A stretch of DNA of 6,225 nucleotides from Bacteroidales bacterium (lineage in GTDB: Bacteria; Bacteroidota; Bacteroidia; Bacteroidales; UBA7960). The stretch covers positions 1 through 6,225 of the forward strand of contig PWNY01000195.1 of assembly GCA_003557805.1 (NCBI GenBank), read 5' to 3'. Made by a program: the position numbers and the translations under genes. Under the pieces are notes generated by a model that was not told the DNA's origin, ran no database searches, and worked only from the letters and a program-made list of their open reading frames with translations. Below are positions 1 through 6,225 of this stretch, in pieces. Within the stretch, counting starts at the first letter, position 1; each line of letters starts with the position of its first letter.

Positions 1-121
1 GAAGACGTGCAAGCAATGCCTTTACTGCAAGTTCTGTGAAATAGAACGGGTACTGCCTGTCATTGCCTTCAAGATAACCCAGGGCAGTGGTGAAATCGTC
101 CAGCACAAGCTGGTAACCTTC
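1..121 (+). repeat. Left copy of a 121-base terminal direct repeat
   Basis: Bases 1-121 (gaagacgtgcaagcaatgcc ... aagctggtaaccttc) are identical to 6105-6225, in the same orientation. The repeat lies inside the SusD-like gene (codons 194-233), so it is not a separate element. It is best read as the overlap by which the window closes into a 6104-bp circle. Confidence 0.97.
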
Positions 122-700
122 TTCAATGGTGCCTCTTGAAGCGAAAGTGGTTTCATCTACTCCAAGGAAAGGCAATGTCTTGATGATCACGCCAAGTTCC
201 TGGCCCTGGACAAGCGGCGCCCTGTGAAGATAAGGACGTGCATATATCTTCAGAAGGTCAAAATAGATATAACCGCGCATTGCATGGGCTTCACCCTTGG
301 CGCGTTCTATCCTGCCCTGGGAACCTTCAACATCCTCAATATAATAAAGTATCGAGTTGAGGCGGTTGATATCGTTGTAACGTCCACCCCATATACCGAA
401 TCCTGCTCCCTCCTGGTTTGTGGGATGCTGAACCAGTCGTCCGGCATTTGTCTGTGCTATCTCCATCTGGTCTGAGAGCAGCTCACCAACAAGGTTCATC
501 TCGCGGTGATTGTAGGTGCCACCCTGGAGCCTGTTGTAGGTGCCTGCCAGTGTGGCCTCTATACCCTCAATGTCCGCCATGGCCAGCTCCGCGGCCATGG
601 AGGCGCGGGGGTACCTCTCCACGAAATCTTCACATGAGGTTGCGCCAATAAGCAGACCGGTCATGAAAAGAATGGATAATATAATATTGTATTTACGCAT
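1..700 (-). CDS. SusD/RagB-family surface lipoprotein, N-terminal part (cut by window edge)
   Basis: This piece encodes residues 1-233 of a SusD-like ligand-binding lipoprotein and runs off the left edge in frame. It starts at the ATG at 700 (MRKYNIILSILFMTG). A lipoprotein signal ends in the lipobox ATSC with Cys23 as the lipidated residue. The following acidic residues (CEDF) resemble the Bacteroidota surface-export signal. The SusD-like N-terminal domain follows, with the typical segment RAKGEAHAMRGYIYFDLL at about 133-150, where a TPR-type helix pair is expected. It starts 18 bases after the SusC stop, so the two genes are almost certainly co-transcribed. The last 121 bases of this piece are identical to the right end of the window. 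Joined through that overlap, the gene becomes a 489-residue ORF (see 5335-6225). The product should cap the SusC barrel on the cell surface. The ligand is unknown. Confidence 0.95.
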   Translation of the reverse strand, partial: MRKYNIILSILFMTGLLIGATSCEDFVERYPRASMAAELAMADIEGIEATLAGTYNRLQGGTYNHREMNLVGELLSDQMEIAQTNAGRLVQHPTNQEGAGFGIWGGRYNDINRLNSILYYIEDVEGSQGRIERAKGEAHAMRGYIYFDLLKIYARPYLHRAPLVQGQELGVIIKTLPFLGVDETTFASRGTIEEGYQLVLDDFTTALGYLEGNDRQYPFYFTELAVKALLARL

Positions 701-718
701 ATCTGTTCTTTTTAATTG

Positions 719-3700
719 TTAAAATCTGGTGTTTATTCCGAGAGTAATCGACGATCCCTGCGGATATGTACCAAAGTCAGTCCCTGTAAATTCGGGATCA
801 GCTCCGTTGTAATCAGTCCATGTATAAAGGTTTGTTCCGCGGGCAAATATCCGGAGGTTCTCCACACCGAATCGCTGAACAACAGCCCTTGGTATTGTGT
901 AGGATAAAGTCAGATCCTTCAGGCGGATATAGTCAGTCCTTTCAAACATGTGCGAACCATAGGTGTTGGGTGTGCGCACGCTTCCAGGGTAAACATTTCC
1001 AAGTACCGGTATCGGGGTGGCAGTGATATGGCCGGGGCCTTCCCACCTGTCGGTTATCACCCTTGAAAACTGGTTCCTGTCACCTGTACCGAAATACCAG
1101 AACCTGGCATCCGAAAGGTACCTGCTTCCGCCTCCCGAATACTGGAAGAAGATCGATGCACCAAAGTTGCCTGCCTGGAATTCGTTGGTTATACCTCCGT
1201 ACCATGGCGGAACTTCAGGTCCGAACCACCTTCCATCATCAAATGAAGGCTGGTATGTGATGTTGTTGTTCCTGTCGTAATACATCGGCCTTCCGTCTGC
1301 AGGGTTAACTCCTGCCCATACTCCCTGCATGTACCTGTCCTGTACAGCACGTCCCACATGACGGCGTGCACTGAACCAATCCTGTCCGGGAAGAAGCTCA
1401 AGTATCTCGCTGTCGGTGTAAGCAAAGTTGAGACTGGTGCTCCAGCGGAAGTTATCATTCTGGATATTAACTGTATTAACAACCACTTCTAAGCCCTCGT
1501 TCATTATCTCGCCAATGTTCTCGGTTATGCTTGACCAGCCGGTACTCTGGGGCAGCGGCCTTCCAAGCAGCAACTGGTTCTGCCAGCGCCTGAAAACATC
1601 CAGGTCAACATTCAGCCTGCCCCTGTAGGCTGTAAGGCTCGTTGCCAGGTTCAGAGTGGTGCTCTGCTCCCATGTAAGAAACTCGTTGGGAAGCTGTGTG
1701 GGATATATACCTACATCGCCCCTGTACTGGGTTCCACCGCTCCAGAGTCCAAGTGCTGCATAGGTTCCGGCAGCATCCGATCCTGCTGTACCGTAGCTGA
1801 GCCTTACCATCAGGTTGTCAATATTATCCATTCCTGCCATGAAAGGCTCCGCTGACATCCTCCAGCCTAGCGCGATAGCAGGGAAGAAGCCCCACCTGTT
1901 TTGTGCTCCAAAGCGTGAGCTGGCATCATAGCGGCCGGTAAGGGTAAGCATGTACTTTTCGTCATAAGTATAATTCAACCTGCTGAAAGCTCCCATGTGG
2001 GCCCTTTCGGTTTCGGTTCCGCCCCATGAGGTTGCCTCGGCGGAAGCACTCAAAACGTTCATATGTGGGTTGGGGAAGTTTACACCTATAACCGAAGTAC
2101 TCCTGTAAATGCGCTCCCATGTTTCAAAACCGGCAACACCGCTTATCTCGTGTACATCAGCAAATGTATTCCTGAAGTTAAGGGTTTGTGTTGTCTGTAC
2201 GGCGTAAATAGTTGTTTCATAGTCATACAGCCTTCCGTTTACCGCAAAACCGTCACTTGCCCTTGGGTCCTGCCACTGCTCGTCATCACTGTGGTTGTAA
2301 TCAACACCGAATGCAAAGCGGTAGGAAAGATGATCAGTGAAATCATAGCTTGCACCAAGGTTGAGAACAGTCTTCAGGTTGTTTGCAATATTGTGGTCAA
2401 GCTCCGCGCTATTTACAAAATGTGAAGGATATGCACCGAACACACCCCTTGGAGCATTCCATAAGCCCCGGTGATCAGTTCCTGTATCAAGAATGCCGGC
2501 TTCCTCGGCCTGCCATGTATAAATGGGGTTTATCGGGGGGATCCCCGAGCCTGCTCTTACAGGACTTGACCATGCACCGCCAAGACGGGTAGTGTACTGG
2601 TTGGTAAGTCCGGCACTTACCTGCATGTCGAACCTGAGCCTGTCGGATGCATCGTGGTCAAGGTTCAGCCTGAAGTTGCTCCTGTCAAAATCGTATGCTA
2701 TAACATGACCCTGAGTCCTGTTATGCGAAAGAGCTGCATAAAACCTCGTGGTTTCGCTTCCTCCCCTTGCAGTAAGGCGAGCTTCCGTGATATTTCCGGT
2801 TCTGAATGCAGCATCCTGCCAGTCGTAATGGGGGGTAGTGCTGAAATCCGGCACTCCGTCGGCGCCCAACTCATACCAGCCCCTGTCAACACCTGCCTGG
2901 ATACGGCTCTGGGTTCTTGAATCCTCCAGTCCGTAGCGGTTAACATACCTTTCAAAATCGTACTGCGCCCACTGCGGCCCGTCCATTACAGGCATCAGCC
3001 TGTGGGGAGTACTGTAACCACGCTGAAGGTCAAAACTAAAATCGGTCTTCTCCCGGGCTTCGCCTCTTTTGGTTGTAATAATAATAACACCGTTGGCTCC
3101 GCGTGCACCATATATGGCAGTTGCAGCAGCATCCTTGAGCACCTCAAGGGATTCAATATCATTGAAATCCAGTGCAGCAAGTATGCTGGAAGATTCAGAC
3201 CTGCGGCTCATTGACCCAGACTCGACCTCCACACCGTCAACTATCCATACCGGCCTGTTGGCGGCAAATGATCCCATACCGCGAACAATAACCGATACGT
3301 CACCGCCGGGGACACCGTCTGATGCAGAAACCTGTACTCCTGCTGCGCGTCCCTGGATAGCCCTTTCGATACTTGTTACGGGCATTCCTTCAATATCCCG
3401 GGAGCGAACGGACGATACCGACCCGGTAAGGTCTCTCCTGCGCTGAACCCCGTAGCCGGTCACAACAACCTCGTCAAGGCCAACCACATCAGGCTCCAGT
3501 TCAACGTCTATCGATCTCTGGTCTCCGACCATAATATCTCTTCTGATCATTCCAACAAAGGAGAACCTGAGAACAGATTCCTCAGATGGTACATCAATCG
3601 AATAGTTCCCGTCTATATCGGTCACTGTACCGATTGTAGTACCCCTCACAGCAACAGACGCCCCTGGTATGGGCTCACCGTCCTCAGCCGAGGTAACGGT

Positions 3701-3784
3701 TCCTGTAACTGTAATTTGAGCAATAGCTGCCGTGAAACTAACCATCAACAACAGCATAAAGCTAAATAGCAGTTTTTTTCTCAT
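719..3784 (-). CDS. SusC/RagA-family TonB-linked outer-membrane transporter
   Basis: Complete 1021-residue protein, a usual SusC length. It forms the outer-membrane barrel that imports ligand captured by its SusD partner, powered by TonB. I chose the ATG at 3784 because it opens directly onto a signal peptide (MRKKLLFSFMLLL, cleavage probably after AIA near residue 22). The in-frame ATG at 3820 would add twelve residues encoded in A/T-rich leader and bury the signal. In order: a carboxypeptidase-regulatory-like beta-sandwich at about 25-100 (VTGTV, PIPGASV, DIDGNYSI), the TonB box DEVVVTGYG at about 104-112, a plug domain at about 115-240 ending in the family signature IYGARGANGVIIITTKRG, then a barrel to the C-terminal strand ending in INTRF with a terminal Phe. 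There is no N-terminal STN domain, so direct anti-sigma signalling is not expected. The SusD gene follows after 18 bases. No frameshift is seen. The family call is secure; the substrate is unknown. Confidence 0.97.
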   Translation of the reverse strand: MRKKLLFSFMLLLMVSFTAAIAQITVTGTVTSAEDGEPIPGASVAVRGTTIGTVTDIDGNYSIDVPSEESVLRFSFVGMIRRDIMVGDQRSIDVELEPDVVGLDEVVVTGYGVQRRRDLTGSVSSVRSRDIEGMPVTSIERAIQGRAAGVQVSASDGVPGGDVSVIVRGMGSFAANRPVWIVDGVEVESGSMSRRSESSSILAALDFNDIESLEVLKDAAATAIYGARGANGVIIITTKRGEAREKTDFSFDLQRGYSTPHRLMPVMDGPQWAQYDFERYVNRYGLEDSRTQSRIQAGVDRGWYELGADGVPDFSTTPHYDWQDAAFRTGNITEARLTARGGSETTRFYAALSHNRTQGHVIAYDFDRSNFRLNLDHDASDRLRFDMQVSAGLTNQYTTRLGGAWSSPVRAGSGIPPINPIYTWQAEEAGILDTGTDHRGLWNAPRGVFGAYPSHFVNSAELDHNIANNLKTVLNLGASYDFTDHLSYRFAFGVDYNHSDDEQWQDPRASDGFAVNGRLYDYETTIYAVQTTQTLNFRNTFADVHEISGVAGFETWERIYRSTSVIGVNFPNPHMNVLSASAEATSWGGTETERAHMGAFSRLNYTYDEKYMLTLTGRYDASSRFGAQNRWGFFPAIALGWRMSAEPFMAGMDNIDNLMVRLSYGTAGSDAAGTYAALGLWSGGTQYRGDVGIYPTQLPNEFLTWEQSTTLNLATSLTAYRGRLNVDLDVFRRWQNQLLLGRPLPQSTGWSSITENIGEIMNEGLEVVVNTVNIQNDNFRWSTSLNFAYTDSEILELLPGQDWFSARRHVGRAVQDRYMQGVWAGVNPADGRPMYYDRNNNITYQPSFDDGRWFGPEVPPWYGGITNEFQAGNFGASIFFQYSGGGSRYLSDARFWYFGTGDRNQFSRVITDRWEGPGHITATPIPVLGNVYPGSVRTPNTYGSHMFERTDYIRLKDLTLSYTIPRAVVQRFGVENLRIFARGTNLYTWTDYNGADPEFTGTDFGTYPQGSSITLGINTRF

Positions 3785-3808
3785 AAAAAAGTTTTTTAAG
3801 TTAAAAAA
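3773..3808 (-). promoter_or_regulatory. Translation-start region of the SusC gene: no Shine-Dalgarno, A/T inverted repeats
   Basis: The start codon at 3784-3782 has no purine-rich ribosome-binding site, as is usual in Bacteroidota, where A/T-rich leaders serve instead. Two A/T inverted repeats sit here. TTTTTTAA-G-TTAAAAAA (3792-3808) is a near-perfect palindrome with a one-base centre. T7 (3773-3779) and A6 (3785-3790) flank five bases (3780-3784) that include the start codon. In such A/T-rich DNA they may be chance, so a regulatory role is inference only. Confidence 0.35.
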
Positions 3809-4210
3809 TAATAACTCCATTATTTATTATAATAGAGATAGGAATTAAAAACATATATAAACAAAAAACAAAAAAAACAAACAAGTAAAAAAAATAAATC
3901 AAACAAAAAAAACATGTTCAAATACAACAAAAAAAGCCAAATAACAATAAAAAAATAAAAATAGAAATCAATAAAATGTATAAGAAGTGTATAAAAGATA
4001 GATGAAAATAAAATGAAAAAAGTTGCAGTAATGAGAATAAATAATAAGATATGTAAATAGATATAAAAAAGTAAAAATTAAGGTAGGAATAAAAAAAATA
4101 AAACACAAAGCAATAAAAGAAAAAATAAGAATGAAAATAAAATATTAGATAATAAAAATATCACAATAAGTAATTAATAAAAAAAATTTAAAAAAAAGTT
4201 ATTTTTTTTG
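3785..4210. other. Long A-rich intergenic region upstream of the SusC gene
   Basis: No credible gene lies here. By hand count, positions 3841-4200 contain 238 A, 67 T, 34 G and 21 C, giving about 15% G+C and an A:T ratio of about 3.6:1 on the plus strand. The transcribed (minus) strand is therefore about two-thirds T. The flanking genes are clearly of balanced composition. The promoter of the operon must lie in or near this region, since it separates the terminator from the SusC start. I found no convincing Bacteroidota promoter (TTTG at -33 with TAnnTTTG at -7). The 62-codon ORF at 3918-4106 (minus) is only Phe/Leu/Ile/Tyr produced by T-rich codons. Confidence 0.75.
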
Positions 4211-4247
4211 AAAAAAACCACCCGTTTTCACACCGGGTGGTTTTTTA
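4211..4247 (-). terminator. Intrinsic terminator of the operon (symmetric, could work both ways)
   Basis: A perfect 13-bp inverted repeat, AAAAAACCACCCG (4212-4224) against CGGGTGGTTTTTT (4234-4246), with a nine-base loop. The GC core is seven pairs. Read on the minus strand it lies about 57 bases after the stop of the third gene and ends in at least seven Ts, a classical Rho-independent terminator. The T-tract on the plus strand means it could also stop transcription from the other side, although no plus-strand gene is present. Confidence 0.9.
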
Positions 4248-4303
4248 TCAATGCACCTGCTTGTATTAAAATGATGCAGGGCTATCTTGCCTGAAAATTA
4301 ATC

Positions 4304-5305
4304 TCAATCCAGCTCAAATACTGCTGTAAGTGAAACATCTGAGGCAGGCACTGTGAGGGTGGTACTTGCCGCCTCCGGATCAGCAATGTGATCTATATCG
4401 CCTGTCCACTCAACGAACACATAACCTTCTGCAGGAGTTGCTGTAATAGTAACTTCCTCATTTTCGAGATATTCGCCATCTCCATCAACTGTTCCTCCTT
4501 CTGCGGGGCTTGCTGTAAGCGTTACCTCAAAGAAAGGAAGTTCGATGAATTCAGCGGTGAGGGTGACTTTTTCCTGCGGCATTGTTACAGTAGTATTTGC
4601 TGATGTATGATCGGCTACATGTGCAATATCGCCTGTCCACTCTACAAACTCGTATCCGTACTCCGCAACTGCTGCTATCGTGACACTTGTATTCTTCCTG
4701 TAATTACCTGATCCGGTAACTGTACCTCTTTCGGGATCAGCATTGAGCTCAAGTTCATACAGGGGCCTTAGAGTCAGCCTGAAGAATTTGTAGTTTTCAC
4801 TTGGCGCCAGGTCTCTTTCCTCGAGTACTATGTACATAACTATTTCATCGCTGGGGAAGATCTCCATGTCCATTGACCCGAAGCTGCTGTTTGCAGGTAT
4901 TGTTATCACACCGCCATCCTGGATACTGTAATCAGTTCCCGCTGTTGCGGTTGTTTCCAGGAGCACCCATTCGTCATGATCGGGTTGTTCCGTGGTGAGC
5001 CTGTTTGCATCGGTATCGCGGTAAAGCTGGTCAACCACATAGTATCCTATTTGTCGGCTTTGAGCTTTATGTGGACCGACAAGGGCTACCTGAATAGCTG
5101 CATCACCAACCACACCGTCATTTATGTTTACTGTTGCTGCCCAGAAAGACCCGACTGACACCCAGCTGGCATTGTTATGTGAAAGGTTTGAGAACTCCAC
5201 AACGGGCGGCCCCTTGTAGGTGAAATCGTTGAGCCCGTCGAAGCACGACTGGGTAATGAACCCCAGTGTGGCTATAACGGTAATTGATATAATGAATTTT
5301 CTCAT
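4304..5305 (-). CDS. Accessory surface lipoprotein with two C-terminal InlB-like B-repeats
   Basis: A 333-residue protein with a lipoprotein signal (MRKFIISITV..., lipobox TQSC, Cys21 lipidated; CFDG follows). Residues about 30-182 form a beta-rich domain (VVEFSNLSHNNASW; TDYSIQDGGVITIPANSS; MYIVLEERD). It resembles the small Ig-like unknown-function domains (DUF4843/DUF1735 type) often found beside SusC/SusD genes. That assignment is tentative. Two tandem repeats follow, at about 183-253 and 259-331. Each has an 'LxAxPxxGTVxGxGxY' start, a YxFVEWTGDI core (WTGDI at 223-227 and 300-304, 77 residues apart) and an end in LTAxF. This matches the divergent InlB B-repeat / Listeria-Bacteroides repeat type. 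It is the last gene of the operon, 29 bases after SusD and about 57 bases before a terminator. It is likely surface exposed and may bind ligand or extend the complex outward. No enzymatic motif is seen. Confidence 0.9.
   Translation of the reverse strand: MRKFIISITVIATLGFITQSCFDGLNDFTYKGPPVVEFSNLSHNNASWVSVGSFWAATVNINDGVVGDAAIQVALVGPHKAQSRQIGYYVVDQLYRDTDANRLTTEQPDHDEWVLLETTATAGTDYSIQDGGVITIPANSSFGSMDMEIFPSDEIVMYIVLEERDLAPSENYKFFRLTLRPLYELELNADPERGTVTGSGNYRKNTSVTIAAVAEYGYEFVEWTGDIAHVADHTSANTTVTMPQEKVTLTAEFIELPFFEVTLTASPAEGGTVDGDGEYLENEEVTITATPAEGYVFVEWTGDIDHIADPEAASTTLTVPASDVSLTAVFELD
4313..4759 (-). repeat. Two tandem InlB-like B-repeat modules inside the third gene
   Basis: The first module spans about 4547-4759 and the second about 4313-4531, joined by a short linker. 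At protein level both contain VEWTGDI followed by H(V/I)AD, an S-T-T stretch and a closing LTAxF strand. At DNA level the match is patchy (for example the shared block cgcctgtccactc at the WTGD core), so this is an old or diverged duplication and not a recent copy. Such modules are typically extended beta-rich spacers on surface proteins. Confidence 0.8.
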
Positions 5306-5334
5306 ATTATCTGTGTTTAATAGTTTTTAAAAAA

Positions 5335-6225
5335 TTAGTAGCCCGGGTTCTGGATGACGTTTTCATTTGATTCAACCTCGCCCGATACGGGGATGCGTTC
5401 AACAACCCTGTAGTCTGCGAATTCAAGGGGAGAACCTGCATCAACCCCAGGGATACCTTTGGGAATATCCATTCCCCTGCGCCTGAGGTCAAACCAGCGG
5501 TGTGACATCTCGCTGAAATACTCAACCCTCTTGTCAGTCAGCAACAGGTCAATGAAATCATCCTTGTTGTCAACCTCAATCGGCACACCACTCATGCCAC
5601 GGTGGTCGCGCAGTATCTGAAGCATATCTATTGCATTGTCAAGCTGATCCAGCTCAGCATAGGCTTCGGCTGCAATGAAATACATCTCCGGCATTCTTAT
5701 AACCTTGATGTCATCCCAGTTTGCTTCACCGCGGTAGCTGGAGTATTTGTCCTGGAACGGGCACATCTGTCCGCCCTTCTCCCTGACATAGTACATTTCT
5801 CCTGCAGGATGACCCATAGCACCGTATGCATCAAGCAACTGAACCAGGTCCTGGCGAAGTATTACATCGCCGTATCCCTGTCCTACCTCGGGGAAGTATG
5901 AAGCCATACCGGCAACGCTGGTATTCATGCCAGGCCTGTCGGCCGCAGTAAAGGCCAGCTCGAAGATGGATTCCGCACCCGGGGCGTCCGCAAAAACAGT
6001 CAGGTAAGATTCACGGTCTTCCGCATCTACCAGTCCGTTAGGCGCCTCAGCTATTACATCCTCGGCATAGTCTATCGCCTGCTGCCAGTTGCCCATGAAA
6101 AGGTGAAGACGTGCAAGCAATGCCTTTACTGCAAGTTCTGTGAAATAGAACGGGTACTGCCTGTCATTGCCTTCAAGATAACCCAGGGCAGTGGTGAAAT
6201 CGTCCAGCACAAGCTGGTAACCTTC
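5335..6225 (-). CDS. SusD/RagB-family surface lipoprotein, C-terminal part (continues the gene at 1-700)
   Basis: This piece encodes residues 194-489 of the SusD homologue that starts at position 700. The first 40 codons (residues 194-233) are the 121-base overlap repeated at the left edge, so the reading frame is continuous if the ends are joined: 700 + 770 bases = 490 codons including the stop. Visible family features are TPR-type helices (ELAVKALLARLHLFMGNW at about 223-240; PEMYFIAAEAYAELDQLDNA at about 372-391), the RagB/SusD C-terminal motif KRVEYFSEMSHRWFDLRRRG at about 425-444, and the family-typical end NPGY. The length of 489 residues is normal for SusD. The stop lies 29 bases before the next lipoprotein. 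No lesion is visible. An in-frame GTG at 6210 could be mistaken for a start but encodes internal Val199. Confidence 0.95.
   Translation of the reverse strand, partial: EGYQLVLDDFTTALGYLEGNDRQYPFYFTELAVKALLARLHLFMGNWQQAIDYAEDVIAEAPNGLVDAEDRESYLTVFADAPGAESIFELAFTAADRPGMNTSVAGMASYFPEVGQGYGDVILRQDLVQLLDAYGAMGHPAGEMYYVREKGGQMCPFQDKYSSYRGEANWDDIKVIRMPEMYFIAAEAYAELDQLDNAIDMLQILRDHRGMSGVPIEVDNKDDFIDLLLTDKRVEYFSEMSHRWFDLRRRGMDIPKGIPGVDAGSPLEFADYRVVERIPVSGEVESNENVIQNPGY
6105..6225 (+). repeat. Right copy of the 121-base terminal direct repeat
   Basis: Exact match to bases 1-121, reaching the last base of the window. Joining the ends through this copy restores one uninterrupted SusD reading frame with N- and C-terminal halves in the right order and of normal total length. 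This supports true head-to-tail adjacency over a chance match. An exact, odd-length overlap running to both ends is also what a de Bruijn assembler leaves on a circular path. Confidence 0.97.

Noticed and set aside
1..121. Terminal direct repeat read as a phage-like or mobile-element terminus
   Set aside because: The repeat is internal SusD coding sequence and no phage, transposase or integrase gene is present. Circular overlap explains it better.
577..600. Perfect inverted repeat CCATGGCC...GGCCATGG (8-bp arms, 8-base loop)
   Set aside because: It sits inside the SusD-like gene and encodes the Ala-rich stretch MAAELAMA. It is explained by repeated Met-Ala codons and no regulatory role is supported.
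2063..2425. Plus-strand 120-codon ORF opposite the SusC gene
   Set aside because: It is an antisense shadow of a well-conserved barrel-coding region, with no recognisable domain and no credible start context. The same holds for the other plus-strand ORFs across 224-3446, 4388-4603, 4976-5158 and 5602-5901.
3918..4106. Minus-strand 62-codon ORF predicted to be a very hydrophobic small membrane protein
   Set aside because: It consists almost only of Phe, Leu, Ile, Tyr and Ser because the strand is about two-thirds T. It lies wholly in low-complexity DNA and has no gene-like features.
4256..4280. Possible second small hairpin (CCTGC...GCAGG) between the third gene and the terminator
   Set aside because: Only five pairs with a 15-base loop and no T-tract. 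The strong hairpin next to it is a sufficient terminator.
1..6225. Invertible SusC/SusD shufflon or phase-variable promoter
   Set aside because: No recombinase gene is present and I saw no long inverted repeats flanking a promoter or gene segment.

Overview
The window holds one Bacteroidota nutrient-uptake operon, read entirely from the minus strand: a SusC/RagA-type TonB-dependent outer-membrane transporter, its SusD/RagB-type surface lipoprotein, and a third lipoprotein with two InlB-like B-repeats. The SusC/SusD pair, the starts without Shine-Dalgarno sequences and the MRK-type lipoprotein signals point to phylum Bacteroidota, probably Bacteroidales or Marinilabiliales. The exact taxon and the substrate cannot be read from this sequence.

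Layout in transcription order. The SusC homologue runs from 3784 down to 719. After 18 bases the SusD homologue starts at 700 and runs off the left edge at base 1. The rest of the same gene enters from the right edge (6225) and stops at 5335. After 29 bases the InlB-repeat lipoprotein runs from 5305 to 4304. A strong hairpin terminator with T-tracts on both sides lies at 4211-4247. From there to the SusC start is about 430 bases of non-coding DNA, most of it (3841-4200) about 66% A and only about 15% G+C.

The structural point that matters most is that bases 1-121 and 6105-6225 are identical. The sequence therefore closes on itself into a 6104-bp circle. On that circle the two SusD pieces join into an intact 489-residue ORF, and the whole unit is exactly one complete transcription unit with its terminator and upstream region. 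No replication, recombination, mobilisation or partition gene is present. It may be a collapsed head-to-tail tandem array of the operon, an extrachromosomal circle, or an assembly-graph loop; the sequence alone cannot decide. An overlap of 121 bases resembles a de Bruijn k-mer, so the overlap itself is probably an assembly signature rather than a biological terminal repeat.

Working model from family knowledge: the SusD-like lipoprotein lids the SusC-like barrel at the cell surface, captures an oligomeric ligand and passes it through the barrel using TonB energy. The third lipoprotein is probably an accessory surface binding or adhesion protein. No glycoside hydrolase, peptidase, sigma/anti-sigma pair or hybrid two-component regulator is present, so the substrate remains open.
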